Positions 24,762 to 34,765 of a DNA stretch of 48,594 nucleotides are shown here, one piece after another. The number at the start of each line of letters is the position of its first letter. Positions within the stretch are counted from its first letter, which is position 1. Under the pieces are notes generated by a model. The model did not search any database and was not told where the DNA came from. It saw nothing but the letters and a program-made list of their open reading frames with translations. The stretch is from CAINEC01 sp046303115 (GTDB taxonomy: Bacteria; Bacteroidota; Bacteroidia; AKYH767-A; OLB10). A program made the position numbers and the translations under genes. The stretch lies in contig JBKCGZ010000008.1 in assembly GCA_046303115.1 (NCBI GenBank), forward strand, positions 1 through 48,594, read 5' to 3'.

Positions 24762-26468
24762 ATGTGCGGAATAGCAGGGGTATTTCAGTTTAATGACCAA
24801 AAAGTTGATGCAACAAAAGCTCAATTAATGTGTGACGTAATGGCGCATAGAGGGCCTGATGGGGAAGGTGCTTGGTATAATTCAAATGCTTCTGTTGCCC
24901 TTTTGCACCGCCGACTTTCCATTATTGATTTATCAGGTGCAGCAGCACAACCTATGATAAGTGACGATCATAATGTTGTCATTGCATTTAATGGTGAAAT
25001 TTATAATTACATCGAAATAAGAAATGAACTCATAGCCCACGACGTTAGTTTTAAAACGAATTCTGATACCGAAGTGCTTTTGCAATCGTATATGCATTGG
25101 GGAGTTAAATGTTTGAATCATTTCAATGGAATGTTTGCATTTGCCATTTGGGATAATCAAAAGCAGGAGTTGTTTTGTGCGCGTGATCGATTTGGAGAAA
25201 AACCATTTCACTATTTTAAATCGAATGATGTTTTTGCTTTTGCTTCTGAGATAAAATCGATTAAAGCATATCTTTCAGATATAACAATAGACCAACAGGT
25301 ATTACAAAATTATCTCGACGAAAAATTGGTAATTGATAATTCAATTACTTTTTTTAAATATGTTTATGCATTAGAGCCAGCTACCTATTTAATTGTTTCA
25401 AAAAATAAATTTGAAAAGAAAAAATATTGGAATATTGAATTGAAAGAGGATAATATTTCATTCACGGAAAGTAAGACAAAGTTTCAAACGCTATTTAACA
25501 AGTCTATTCAATTGCGACTGCGCAGTGATGTTCCGGTAGGTAGTAGTTTGTCTGGCGGATTAGATTCTTCTTCTATTGTTTGTAGTTTGAAAGAATTGAG
25601 TGTTGAGAATATGCAAACCTTTTCAGCGCGTTTTAAAAGTGATTTAGATGAAGGAAAATGGATTGCTGATGTGTCGAGTAAAACAAATTACACCAATAAC
25701 GAGGTATGGCCTGATTCATCAACATTTATGAAGGAGTTAGAGAAAATGATATGGCATCATGAATATCCTCCAGGATCAGCATCTGTTTTTGCGCAATGGT
25801 GTGTAATGAAGTTGCCTCGCACAAAAGGTGTGAAGGTGTTATTAGACGGTCAGGGTGCAGATGAATATCTTGCCGGATATGATGAACTAAAATATTATGC
25901 ATTGTGGGAGCATTATCATAAAGGCAACTTAAAAAAATTCTTCGAAGAGCGTAATCACTTTAAAAAACATTATGGAAAGGATAAGTCAATCGGGTATGCA
26001 TTTTTAATTGATCCATTGCTAAAATTATTTGGTAAAAAAAGAGATGTGTTCAAATACGGACATTCGTTAAAGCAGATTTTAAAATATTATACCGAAAATA
26101 AATTAAACGAGTTGCTTCGCTATGCCGATAGAAACTCAATGGCAAACTCTATTGAGGTGCGATTGCCTTTTCTTGATCATCACTTAGTGGAGTATGTTTT
26201 TTCTTTACCGATGACGCATGTTTATAGTCAGGGTAAAACAAAATTTATTTTGAGAGAGAGCATGAAAAATGTATTGCCTGAATCAGTTTACAACCGAACT
26301 GATAAAATTGGATTTGCACCACCCCAAAATTCATGGATGGAAACAGATTTAGTACGAAGCGAGGTTCGCAATTCGATTAATAATTTATTGAATAATGGTT
26401 ATCGTGCTAGTAAAAATGATTATCGAAATTTAGTCGCTTACTATTTTATAAAATCATTCGCTGAATGA
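24762..26468 (+). CDS. asnB: Asparagine synthetase (glutamine-hydrolysing) family protein 2
   Basis: A 568-residue amidotransferase. The glutaminase domain has Cys2 (MCGIAGVF), AHRGPDGEG and AFNGEIYNY. The synthetase domain has SGGLDSS at 264-270 and DGQGADEYLAGYDE further on. It is about 70 residues shorter than the homologue at 17396 and differs at many positions, so the two are not a recent duplication. Its central position among glycosyltransferase genes suggests amide transfer to a glycan residue. The stop overlaps the following glycosyltransferase ATG (ATGA). One of the two copies could be the cell's true asparagine synthetase; sequence alone does not decide which. Confidence 0.9.
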   Translation: MCGIAGVFQFNDQKVDATKAQLMCDVMAHRGPDGEGAWYNSNASVALLHRRLSIIDLSGAAAQPMISDDHNVVIAFNGEIYNYIEIRNELIAHDVSFKTNSDTEVLLQSYMHWGVKCLNHFNGMFAFAIWDNQKQELFCARDRFGEKPFHYFKSNDVFAFASEIKSIKAYLSDITIDQQVLQNYLDEKLVIDNSITFFKYVYALEPATYLIVSKNKFEKKKYWNIELKEDNISFTESKTKFQTLFNKSIQLRLRSDVPVGSSLSGGLDSSSIVCSLKELSVENMQTFSARFKSDLDEGKWIADVSSKTNYTNNEVWPDSSTFMKELEKMIWHHEYPPGSASVFAQWCVMKLPRTKGVKVLLDGQGADEYLAGYDELKYYALWEHYHKGNLKKFFEERNHFKKHYGKDKSIGYAFLIDPLLKLFGKKRDVFKYGHSLKQILKYYTENKLNELLRYADRNSMANSIEVRLPFLDHHLVEYVFSLPMTHVYSQGKTKFILRESMKNVLPESVYNRTDKIGFAPPQNSWMETDLVRSEVRNSINNLLNNGYRASKNDYRNLVAYYFIKSFAE

Positions 26469-27739
26469 AAAATGTTCTTGTAATTTCCTATTATTTTCCA
26501 CCTAATACAGGAGCACCTGCATGGCGACCATTTAGTTGGGCTACCAATTTTAATAAGAAGGGAATTAAGACAACAATTATAACTCGTCACTGGACCGGCA
26601 ATGAAAATACCTGGGATGAATTTCTTCGTCCTAATACATCACCTTTAAAAGAAAGTCAGTTTGATCATTACCGTGTTTTTTATTTGCCATCGCGAAGAAA
26701 TAAACTAAGTGCATTTTTTTCAAAGAAAAATAGTTTTGTCAGGTTGTTTGGCAAGATTTATTTTTTTCTAATGGCTTTATTAGGAAAGTTAAATACTGAG
26801 ATTGATGGTACGTTAACTTTTAAAGATTTTATCGTGGATCATCTTAAGGAAAATAAATATGATGTGGTAATTATAACAGTTCCTCCATTTAATATGCTGC
26901 AGATGGTCGACTTGTTTCACGAGCAAAATATTAAGGTGATTGTTGATATAAGAGATCTTTGGAACAATATGATGTTGACGAATGATTATCGTCCTGGATT
27001 GCAACAAAAATTTTGGGATAATTTATATTCTTTTCATTTTAAACGTTGGATGAAAAATGCAGCACGTGTTTCTGTAATTACTCCCTCATTTTGTGATGTT
27101 ATTGTAAAAAGTTATAATGGGCCGATAGATGTAGTCTATAATGGATACGAAGAATATTTATTTGATCAGATCAATATAGAAAAATCCGAGAAGTTTATTT
27201 TTTCGGTTATAGGTAGTATTTATCCTGAGCAGAATATTAATGTAATGGTTGAAGGCTTAAAGTTATTTTTGGCAGATAAAACATCCGATAAAGTTGAATT
27301 ACGTTTTATTGGATTAAATGTAATTCCATCGATTAGTCAATTTGTGAAAGACAGTTTACCTGCCCAATTTTTAACCATTACCGATAGGGTATCAAAGGAA
27401 GACGCTATTCGGGAAACCAAAAAAACAACGGTGTTGTCGTATCCAGGTTGGTTAGGTACTAAAGGGATTATTTCGACTAAAATTTTCGATTACATTGCAA
27501 GTGGGAACCCTATTCTCATTGCTCCTGGTGATTGTGATATCATTGATAGTTTATTAGCAAAGACTAATTCAGGAGTGTCCGTTTTTTCACCCGAGGAATT
27601 CGCAAATCAATTAAACAATTGGTATTCATCTTGGGAAAGTCAAAAGGTCTTGCTAGAAACCAGAAATGAATCAGCTATCAAATTCTATTCGAGGGAAAAT
27701 CAGGCAATGTTGTTGGCTGAAATCATTTCTAAACTTTAA
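26465..27739 (+). CDS. Glycosyltransferase, GT4-like
   Basis: A 424-residue GT-B enzyme. The start VLVISYYFPPNTGAPAWRP is the acceptor-side opening of the WbuB/GT4-like glycosyltransferases of polysaccharide loci. The second half contains FSVIGSIYPEQNINVMVEGL (start of the donor domain) and STKIFDYIASGNPILIA, the conserved acidic-lysine donor-binding region. There is a short hydrophobic stretch near residue 95 that could lie against the membrane. It is translationally coupled to the asnB-like gene upstream by a 4-base overlap. The sugar specificity is unknown. Confidence 0.87.
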   Translation: MKNVLVISYYFPPNTGAPAWRPFSWATNFNKKGIKTTIITRHWTGNENTWDEFLRPNTSPLKESQFDHYRVFYLPSRRNKLSAFFSKKNSFVRLFGKIYFFLMALLGKLNTEIDGTLTFKDFIVDHLKENKYDVVIITVPPFNMLQMVDLFHEQNIKVIVDIRDLWNNMMLTNDYRPGLQQKFWDNLYSFHFKRWMKNAARVSVITPSFCDVIVKSYNGPIDVVYNGYEEYLFDQINIEKSEKFIFSVIGSIYPEQNINVMVEGLKLFLADKTSDKVELRFIGLNVIPSISQFVKDSLPAQFLTITDRVSKEDAIRETKKTTVLSYPGWLGTKGIISTKIFDYIASGNPILIAPGDCDIIDSLLAKTNSGVSVFSPEEFANQLNNWYSSWESQKVLLETRNESAIKFYSRENQAMLLAEIISKL

Positions 27740-27775
27740 CATTGCTTTTATTTCTCTATTTTTGAATTAATAATT

Positions 27776-28666
27776 ATGAATGATTTAGTTTCTGTTATTA
27801 TTCCAACTTATAACGCTGCAGGTTTTATTCTTGAAACGGTGAACTCTGTTTTTAAACAATCATATTCAAATTTTGAAATATTGATTGTAAATGATGGGTC
27901 TACTGATAATACGATTTCAGTTGTAGAGTCGATTAATGATTCACGAGTTAAGCTTTTCAATCGAGTCAATCAGGGGGTTAGTGCTGCACGAAATTTCGGA
28001 CTTGAAAATGCGGGTGGCGACTATGTGATTTTTTTTGATTCGGATGATTTGATGCCTGTTGACTTTATTCAGGATCGTATTACATTTCTTAAGGAATATC
28101 CGTTTTTTAGTTTTGTAACTGGATGGGTGCAGAAAATAAATGAACGCGGGGAATTTGTCGGCACAAAGATGAAATCAGCATGCAATGATTTGCAAAATGA
28201 AATCTTGCTTTATCATTCTGATATCATTACTTGTCCTAGTGGTTATATGTTTAAGAAGCATGATCTTATCAGTAATAATCTTGAGTTTGATATTACTTTG
28301 TCAAGTGCAGCTGACAGGTATTTTCTTTTGCAAATTGATAAGCATCTTAAAGGACATTTTCTGCGAAACGAAAGTTGTTGCTTGTATTATCGAATTCGCA
28401 ATGAAAGTATGTCTAATAAATTAAATGAGTCATTAATTAAGGACAATGAATTATTTTACAAATATGTTTTTCAGGACATAAAACCACGACACCGAATTAG
28501 AAAGTTGTTTTTATCGAAATCAAATTATATTTTATTTGGAGCCTATTTTAAGACCGGGCGCTATTTATTGGCGATTAAGTTTGCTTTAATTTCATTTTTA
28601 ATCGACCCTTTAAATTTTATTCAGACAATGGTTAAAAAGAATCATGATACCTATTACTTTCAGTAG
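27776..28666 (+). CDS. Glycosyltransferase family 2
   Basis: A 296-residue GT-A enzyme. It opens with VSVIIPTYNAAGFI, has IVNDGSTDNT for nucleotide binding, and FDSDD as the metal-binding DxD region near residue 85. The C-terminal part beyond about 220 is basic and hydrophobic and may associate with the membrane. It should add one sugar to the growing lipid-linked repeat unit. The 36-base gap before it is the largest in this operon and contains a lone TAnnTTTG element, which may be chance. The next gene follows after 6 bases. Confidence 0.9.
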   Translation: MNDLVSVIIPTYNAAGFILETVNSVFKQSYSNFEILIVNDGSTDNTISVVESINDSRVKLFNRVNQGVSAARNFGLENAGGDYVIFFDSDDLMPVDFIQDRITFLKEYPFFSFVTGWVQKINERGEFVGTKMKSACNDLQNEILLYHSDIITCPSGYMFKKHDLISNNLEFDITLSSAADRYFLLQIDKHLKGHFLRNESCCLYYRIRNESMSNKLNESLIKDNELFYKYVFQDIKPRHRIRKLFLSKSNYILFGAYFKTGRYLLAIKFALISFLIDPLNFIQTMVKKNHDTYYFQ

Positions 28667-28672
28667 AATAAT

Positions 28673-29791
28673 ATGGAAAGAGTTAAGGTAGTTTATGTAA
28701 TATCAAGAATAGATTATGCACTAGGATTTGACTGGGTAGATAAGTATTTGAATAAAAATAAATTTGATTTGCAATTCATCTTTATTAATCCAACGGTTCC
28801 AAGAATGCACAATGATTTATTGAATCGAGGAACAAATTCATATTATATTCCATTTAATTCTAAGCGAGATTATATTAAAGTAGCTTACAATCTTTTTAAA
28901 CTGTTTTTAAAAATTAAACCAGATGTCTTGCATGTGCATTTGATCGATGCTTGTTTAACTACAATGCCGGTCGCATATTTAATGCGTATTAAAAAAAGAA
29001 TTTATACACGACATCATTCAACTTATCACTTTGATTATTTTCCGCATGCTGTTAAATACGATAAACTAATTAATTTTCTTGCAACTAATATCATTGCTAT
29101 ATCAAAGAACGTAGAGAATGTTTTAATTAATAAAGAGCATGTGGATGCATCGAAAGTGGTGATTGTTCATCACGGATTTGAATTAGGCAATTTTCTGAAT
29201 GTAAGTCAGGATAGTATTTTAGCATTAAAGTCAAAGTATAATCCTAAAGACAAATCACCTGTTATCGGAGTTATTTCTCGTTTTACAGAATGGAAAGGAG
29301 TTCAGTATATTATTAAAGCATTTAAGAAAATTTTAAGTGATTATCCTAATGCGTATATGATATTAGCTAATGCACAGGGAGATATGCAGGAGGAATTATA
29401 TAAACAGCTTTCCGAATTCCATAGTGAGCAATATTGTGCAATAAAATTCGAAAAGGATTTGTATTCTTTATACCAATTGTTTAATGTATTTGTGCATGTT
29501 CCTATTGATGAACAATCCGAGGCATTCGGACAAACGTATGTTGAAGCTCTCGCTGCTGGCGTTCCTTGTGTATTTACGCTTTCCGGTATTGCTTCTGAAT
29601 TTGTGAAAGATCGTGAAAATGCAATTGTTGTTGATTATAAAAACAGCGATGAAATTTATAATGGAATTCGATTAATTTTGGAGGATACTGAATTAAAGAA
29701 CAAGTTGATTGCAAATGGTCGTAATGATGTTATGAAACAATTCGATGTAATTAAAATGATTAATTCGCTGGAGGCATTGTATGCATCGTGA
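28673..29791 (+). CDS. Glycosyltransferase, GT4
   Basis: A 372-residue GT-B enzyme. The C-terminal Rossmann domain begins at VIGVISRFTEWKGVQYIIKA (about residue 197), a classical GT4 strand with the conserved Arg/Lys phosphate contacts. It continues to EAFGQTYVEALAAGVPCV with the EX7E signature that binds the nucleotide sugar. The N-terminal acceptor domain has DVLHVHLIDA and RHHSTYH. It is cytoplasmic, with no signal or membrane span. The final 11 bases overlap the start of the next GT2 gene. Confidence 0.92.
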   Translation: MERVKVVYVISRIDYALGFDWVDKYLNKNKFDLQFIFINPTVPRMHNDLLNRGTNSYYIPFNSKRDYIKVAYNLFKLFLKIKPDVLHVHLIDACLTTMPVAYLMRIKKRIYTRHHSTYHFDYFPHAVKYDKLINFLATNIIAISKNVENVLINKEHVDASKVVIVHHGFELGNFLNVSQDSILALKSKYNPKDKSPVIGVISRFTEWKGVQYIIKAFKKILSDYPNAYMILANAQGDMQEELYKQLSEFHSEQYCAIKFEKDLYSLYQLFNVFVHVPIDEQSEAFGQTYVEALAAGVPCVFTLSGIASEFVKDRENAIVVDYKNSDEIYNGIRLILEDTELKNKLIANGRNDVMKQFDVIKMINSLEALYAS

Positions 29792-30680
29792 TATTAAATT
29801 TTCTGTAATCATTCCTACCTACAATCGTGTAGAATTTATTCTATTAGCGATTCGCTCCGTATTGCTTCAGACCTACAAGAATTTCGAACTGATTGTTGTA
29901 AATGATGGAAGTACAGATGAAACAGAAAGTGTTGTTGCAACAATTAAAGATGATCGGTTGAAATACATTAGAATCGATAATGGGGAACGTGGAAAAGCAC
30001 GTAATACGGGTGTTGCGATGGCAACTGGCGACTACGTCACCTTTTTAGATTCAGATGATCAACTATATGATGATTATTTAGATGAGGCGTTTAATGGCTT
30101 ACAAAAACATAACTACATACCTTTTTATCATCAAGCCTATGAAATTAGAAGTTATGTAAAGTTTAGCGATAGGTTGGTGCATAATTATCATAATCGCGAT
30201 GTCCGTTTTTTAGTAAAAGGTAATCCATTAAGTTGCTTGGGTATTTTTATAAGAAGAGCAGAGGCCTTACAGTTCCCATTTAATGAAGATCGTGCACTAT
30301 CGGGTTCAGAAGATTGGGAGTTATGGTTACGATTGAGTGCTAATTTCGGATTGCGTAGAGGAAAGAAAATTTGTGCTTGCTTAATTCTGCATGATGATCG
30401 AAGCGTTTATCAAATCGAAGAACATCGATTAGTAAAGCGTAAACAATTAGCAATTGATTATGCTTTTCAAGATCCTGCAGTTGTCAAAATGTATGGTTCT
30501 TACATGAGTGAGGTTTTAGCACATTCAGATACTTACAATTCTTTACACCTTGCTTTGGCAGGAAATAAAAAAAGAAGTTTATTTTATTTATTCCGAGCTT
30601 TTAAACGGTATCCAATGTGTGTTTTAAATAGAAGAACTCTTGCAATATTTAAGTACTATTTCATTTACCTTTTTAAGTAA
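29781..30680 (+). CDS. Glycosyltransferase family 2
   Basis: A 299-residue GT-A enzyme, last gene of the plus-strand polysaccharide operon. Motifs are FSVIIPTYNRVEFI, IVVNDGSTDET, the DxD-type FLDSDD near residue 93, and SGSEDWELWLRL, a common acceptor-side/catalytic base motif of GT2. It starts inside the preceding GT4 gene (11-base overlap). It stops one base before the end of the convergent PKD gene, leaving no room for a separate terminator. It probably adds one residue to the repeat unit. Confidence 0.9.
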   Translation: MHRDIKFSVIIPTYNRVEFILLAIRSVLLQTYKNFELIVVNDGSTDETESVVATIKDDRLKYIRIDNGERGKARNTGVAMATGDYVTFLDSDDQLYDDYLDEAFNGLQKHNYIPFYHQAYEIRSYVKFSDRLVHNYHNRDVRFLVKGNPLSCLGIFIRRAEALQFPFNEDRALSGSEDWELWLRLSANFGLRRGKKICACLILHDDRSVYQIEEHRLVKRKQLAIDYAFQDPAVVKMYGSYMSEVLAHSDTYNSLHLALAGNKKRSLFYLFRAFKRYPMCVLNRRTLAIFKYYFIYLFK

Positions 30681-30681
30681 A

Positions 30682-33600
30682 TCAGCGCCTGACAAATTTT
30701 AATGTTCGAAACTCTTCTTTGTATTGTACATTGATAAAATAAGCACCAGAACGAAGCTGATTAAGATTTAAATTTACAGTGGAGAATCCCTGCTTATAAT
30801 AACGGGAAATAGTTTGAAGACATAACTTTCCATTTTCATCATAAAGGGTAACTGTTATATTATCATCTTCTGGAATAGTAATTCCAAAACTAATGAAATC
30901 GATTGCAGGATTAGGATATAAATTATAACACTCAAAATCTTTTTTTAGAGTAGAGCAATAGGAATTATTTTCGTTGTTGTAATCTGTCGAATTATCTACT
31001 GCTGTTACATCGACACAGAAGTAAGAAGGGTAGTATTCACCAGCATCAAATGATGAGTTAAATTCATATTCAATAGAACTGCCTGGCAACAGATTTAATG
31101 ATGATACATGTTCATACAAAACGGACTTACCCTGAAGGTTGAGTTTAACATCTAGTTCGTTTATGGTCAGGTTCCCATTATTCTTAAATAAGGCTTTCAT
31201 TAACCACTTGTTTCCTGATTTATTAATGCCATTACTTACAACACCAATATCAACAATCGGTTGAAAAATATTGATAGTGGTTTGAGCACTGTCAATACAT
31301 CCATATGGACTTACTACATATAATTTTACTGGATAACTTCCAGTGTCGAAATAAACATGTGATGGGTTGTTTAGATTCGATGATGATCCATCGCCAAAGT
31401 TCCATAAGTAATTTCCTAACGACGATGTATTCTCAAAGTTAATTGTAAGTGGCGGAGCGCCATAAATTAAATCACTCGTAAATGCAACGTTTGGATTTGG
31501 ATAAACGGTTACGGTTTTAGTAATTGAATCCTTACATCCAAAATTGCTGGTAGCAATAAGTGTCGTGTTTAATATCCCTGTTTGACTGCTTATATAAGAG
31601 ACACTGTTTCCGTTTAATGTTTGACTATTATTAATATTCCAATCGAAGTTTGAGATTGTTCCTGATGCAATATTGCAATCTTCAATTAAACTAATTTCTT
31701 TACCTATGCATGCGTCTGAAAAATTAAAGTTGACAACTGGATTAGGATTTATTGTTAACGTACTGTTTTTGGTAACTGCACATCCGTTAGTTAAATCAGT
31801 AACTTCAAGTGTAATATTATAGGTTCCTACATTTCCATATAGGTGAGAAGGACTTGGTTGAAATGAAGAAGTCGAATCGCCAAAATTCCAAAGAAATGCT
31901 AAATTGGTTGAAGCAGATGATATCAATGAGTAATTCAGCTGACTAAAAATACCTTCACAATTATCACTTGATATAATCGTAATTTCAGGAGTCTTTTCTA
32001 CCACGATATATTTAGTTATCGTATCCGCACAGCCAAAATTACTACTGCTTATTAATTGAACTGGATATGCAAAGTTGTTTTGAAAAATAAATGATGGGTT
32101 TTGAATGTTGCTTGTGCCTAAACCGTTACCAAAATTCCAGGACCAATTATTAATTGTCCCCGAAGAAATCGTAGTACTATCTGTAAAATTTATTGTCTTA
32201 TTAGTACATGCTTTTCCTGCAATAAAATTAGCCGTTGGTAATGGGTGAACAATAGCTATTGCAGTTGCTGTATCGGAACAACCAATATTCGATGTTACTA
32301 TTAAAGTTGTTGTAAACGAACCATCGTTTGAATAAACGTGTGTATCATTTGGATTTGATGACTGTGAATTATCTCCAAAACTTAATTGCCATGAATTGAT
32401 GAATGTACCTGTTGGACTGGTTGATAAATCCGAGAACTGATTTACAATTCCTAAACAGGCATCGCTTACACTATAATTTGCATTTGGACTTGCTACTACA
32501 ACTATGTTTTTTGTAATCGTTGAATCGCAGTTGGTCGGACTTAAAATTGTTAATTGGATTTGATAATTACCCGGCGATGAATAGGAGTATTCAAAATTTA
32601 ATGAATCATTAATTGTAATACCATTGCCCATATTCCATAGGCGATTACTGATGGTGTTAAATTGTCCTGGAGTTGAATAATCGGTGATTGTAAAAATTGA
32701 ATTTTGACAAACCGTATCAGACGATAGCGTAAAATCAGGATTTGGTCTATTTCCAATTAAAACCGATTTGATGATCGTATCTGCGCATCCGTTAGTTGAA
32801 TTGGCTATTAAAACAATTCCGTAAATTCCATCTGTTGAAGGGAATTGATAAGTCGGATTTGGATTGGATGTATTTAAAAAGCTTCCAATAGACCAAGTGT
32901 AATTAACATTTGAAATTGTATTGGAATCTGTTAGGTTGGTAAATGTAGCAACCTCATTAATACAAGTGTTGCTCACAGAGAAGTCTGCAATGGGTGTTGG
33001 TTCAATGGTTATTTGTTTAGTAATTGAATCGACACATCCATATTCTGTTGTTACAACTAAATTAATTGGATACAATCCAGGATATGAAAATGTTGTACTA
33101 ATATTGTTGTTAGATGAGCTGTAATTATTCACATCCCATTCCCATGCGTTAATAATGCCATCGCTAGAAATTGATGCATCTGTAAATATTACAGGTGATC
33201 CACTACAGCTATTATTAGTAAATGTAAAATCTGCACTAGGCTTTTCTCTTATGCTGATATTCTTACTAAAACTAGAGGTTTGATTTAAATTATCTGTTAT
33301 TGATAGCGTGACAACAAATGTTGCTGAAGTGTTATATTTATGTTTCGGATTTTGATCGTTTGATGTAAATCCATCTCCAAATGTCCAGCTCCATGATGTT
33401 ATATTTCCGAAACATATTTCTGAGCTGTCGGAAAATTGAATGCTATCATTGATACATAAATTTGATGTGCTAAATAATGCTTTTGGAGGGGCAACATCTA
33501 CAAATACTGAATCGAGGTAAACTAATATATTTCCATTTCCAAAATCTTCTCTTAACTCTATTCTCTGATATCCGAGTGAATTTGGATTAAAGCTTATTGA

Positions 33601-34734
33601 TGTTGGAGAAGCTTCAATTGAAAATTGATTGTTAACTTGATTAGCATAAGGAAAGTTTATTCTGATTATATTGAAAGAACTTGTGCTTGATATTAAACCT
33701 GTCCAGTTATTTCCATCTTTAAAAAGTTGAATGTTTTTAGGGTCACTTAAGACTCCGCTAAGTGTATTGGAATATAGTAATATCGGAGAATTGCTTAAGC
33801 TATTTCCTAATGAATAATTATAAAAACTATTATTGTTGCTTACCATCAATAAGTGCCAAGAACCATTTTCTTTTACTAGCTGTAACCCTTGTGCACCTGA
33901 TACTCCTGTTATAACTGTAGAAACCGTTGGTGAATTCAATAACGAACTTCCAAAATTGAATTTGAAAATTGTTCCATTTGTAAATGATGTTCCAAATCCA
34001 ATGTAGCTATTACTATTACAATCATAAGCTACATCAAATCCAAAGTTATTAAAGTATCCAGTCGACACATTGGGCTGGAGTACTGATGGTAAATTAGTAT
34101 AGTTTCCATTGAAATCAATTCTAATTAACTTGTCATCTTGGTTATTCATGATAAACCCCACATGTTCCATCAATTTTATACTCCAAGGATTATTCAGTCC
34201 AGCGACAGAAATACTCGTATATAACAAATTGGAATTTTGATTAATCGAATCCATCTCGACTCTTACAATATTATTAGATGAATACATCGATACAAATAAG
34301 TACCACTTGCCATTTTCTTTTACTGCATCTATTCCGGACTGAAAGCTTGATAGAGAGGCGTCCGATGGCAGATTTGAAATCAAAGGATTGTTGTTAAGAG
34401 AGTTTCCAAATTCATATTTTGTAATGTAACTTGCTAAAGCATTCGGTACAAAACCATAGTAATTTCCATTTTCAAAAACCACTTTCATATTTTCGGGGTA
34501 GGTGAGAGTGCCCGATACCGCTGGAAGAATGGCCGATGTTGGTATTAAATCTAAATCACCAAGACCATTGTCCCAATTAAATGAAATGGCAGTACTTGTG
34601 TTTGTGATTGTTAATGGTGTATTAGGACAGATTGTATCAGGTAAAGTATAGTTTCCTGCTGGGCATTGTCCATATATCAAATGCTTCGATAAGAAAAAAC
34701 ATAGAATCAGAAAAATTAGAAATTTATTCCTCAT
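30682..34734 (-). CDS. PKD-repeat surface protein with T9SS type A sorting domain
   Basis: Choosing the ATG at 34734 gives 1350 residues starting with a proper signal peptide (MRNKFLIFLILCFFLSKHLI, mature end near GQCPAG). The frame stays open to 34800, but that start would add 22 non-hydrophobic residues and overlap rdgB. Residues about 30-370 contain recurring units (VKENGKWYLF, VKENGSWHLL, FKDGNNWTGL, and GNSLxxxP segments) that look like beta-propeller blades. About nine PKD-type modules follow, several degenerate. The last 80 residues form a T9SS type A sorting domain (YPNPAIDF at its start, KFVRR at the end). Export across the outer membrane by T9SS and attachment at the surface are expected; the ligand is unknown. 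Confidence 0.9.
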   Translation of the reverse strand: MRNKFLIFLILCFFLSKHLIYGQCPAGNYTLPDTICPNTPLTITNTSTAISFNWDNGLGDLDLIPTSAILPAVSGTLTYPENMKVVFENGNYYGFVPNALASYITKYEFGNSLNNNPLISNLPSDASLSSFQSGIDAVKENGKWYLFVSMYSSNNIVRVEMDSINQNSNLLYTSISVAGLNNPWSIKLMEHVGFIMNNQDDKLIRIDFNGNYTNLPSVLQPNVSTGYFNNFGFDVAYDCNSNSYIGFGTSFTNGTIFKFNFGSSLLNSPTVSTVITGVSGAQGLQLVKENGSWHLLMVSNNNSFYNYSLGNSLSNSPILLYSNTLSGVLSDPKNIQLFKDGNNWTGLISSTSSFNIIRINFPYANQVNNQFSIEASPTSISFNPNSLGYQRIELREDFGNGNILVYLDSVFVDVAPPKALFSTSNLCINDSIQFSDSSEICFGNITSWSWTFGDGFTSNDQNPKHKYNTSATFVVTLSITDNLNQTSSFSKNISIREKPSADFTFTNNSCSGSPVIFTDASISSDGIINAWEWDVNNYSSSNNNISTTFSYPGLYPINLVVTTEYGCVDSITKQITIEPTPIADFSVSNTCINEVATFTNLTDSNTISNVNYTWSIGSFLNTSNPNPTYQFPSTDGIYGIVLIANSTNGCADTIIKSVLIGNRPNPDFTLSSDTVCQNSIFTITDYSTPGQFNTISNRLWNMGNGITINDSLNFEYSYSSPGNYQIQLTILSPTNCDSTITKNIVVVASPNANYSVSDACLGIVNQFSDLSTSPTGTFINSWQLSFGDNSQSSNPNDTHVYSNDGSFTTTLIVTSNIGCSDTATAIAIVHPLPTANFIAGKACTNKTINFTDSTTISSGTINNWSWNFGNGLGTSNIQNPSFIFQNNFAYPVQLISSSNFGCADTITKYIVVEKTPEITIISSDNCEGIFSQLNYSLISSASTNLAFLWNFGDSTSSFQPSPSHLYGNVGTYNITLEVTDLTNGCAVTKNSTLTINPNPVVNFNFSDACIGKEISLIEDCNIASGTISNFDWNINNSQTLNGNSVSYISSQTGILNTTLIATSNFGCKDSITKTVTVYPNPNVAFTSDLIYGAPPLTINFENTSSLGNYLWNFGDGSSSNLNNPSHVYFDTGSYPVKLYVVSPYGCIDSAQTTINIFQPIVDIGVVSNGINKSGNKWLMKALFKNNGNLTINELDVKLNLQGKSVLYEHVSSLNLLPGSSIEYEFNSSFDAGEYYPSYFCVDVTAVDNSTDYNNENNSYCSTLKKDFECYNLYPNPAIDFISFGITIPEDDNITVTLYDENGKLCLQTISRYYKQGFSTVNLNLNQLRSGAYFINVQYKEEFRTLKFVRR

Positions 34735-34765
34735 TTTAGCGTTAAGTTTACAGCGTTTTATATCG

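Noticed and set aside
27757..27764. TATTTTTG as an internal promoter before the GT2 gene
   Set aside because: It matches the -7 pattern, but no -33 TTG lies at a suitable distance; such matches are frequent in AT-rich DNA.
14698..30680. Polysaccharide locus as a mobile island
   Set aside because: No integrase, transposase, tRNA gene or flanking direct repeat was seen, and its composition is not visibly different from its neighbours.
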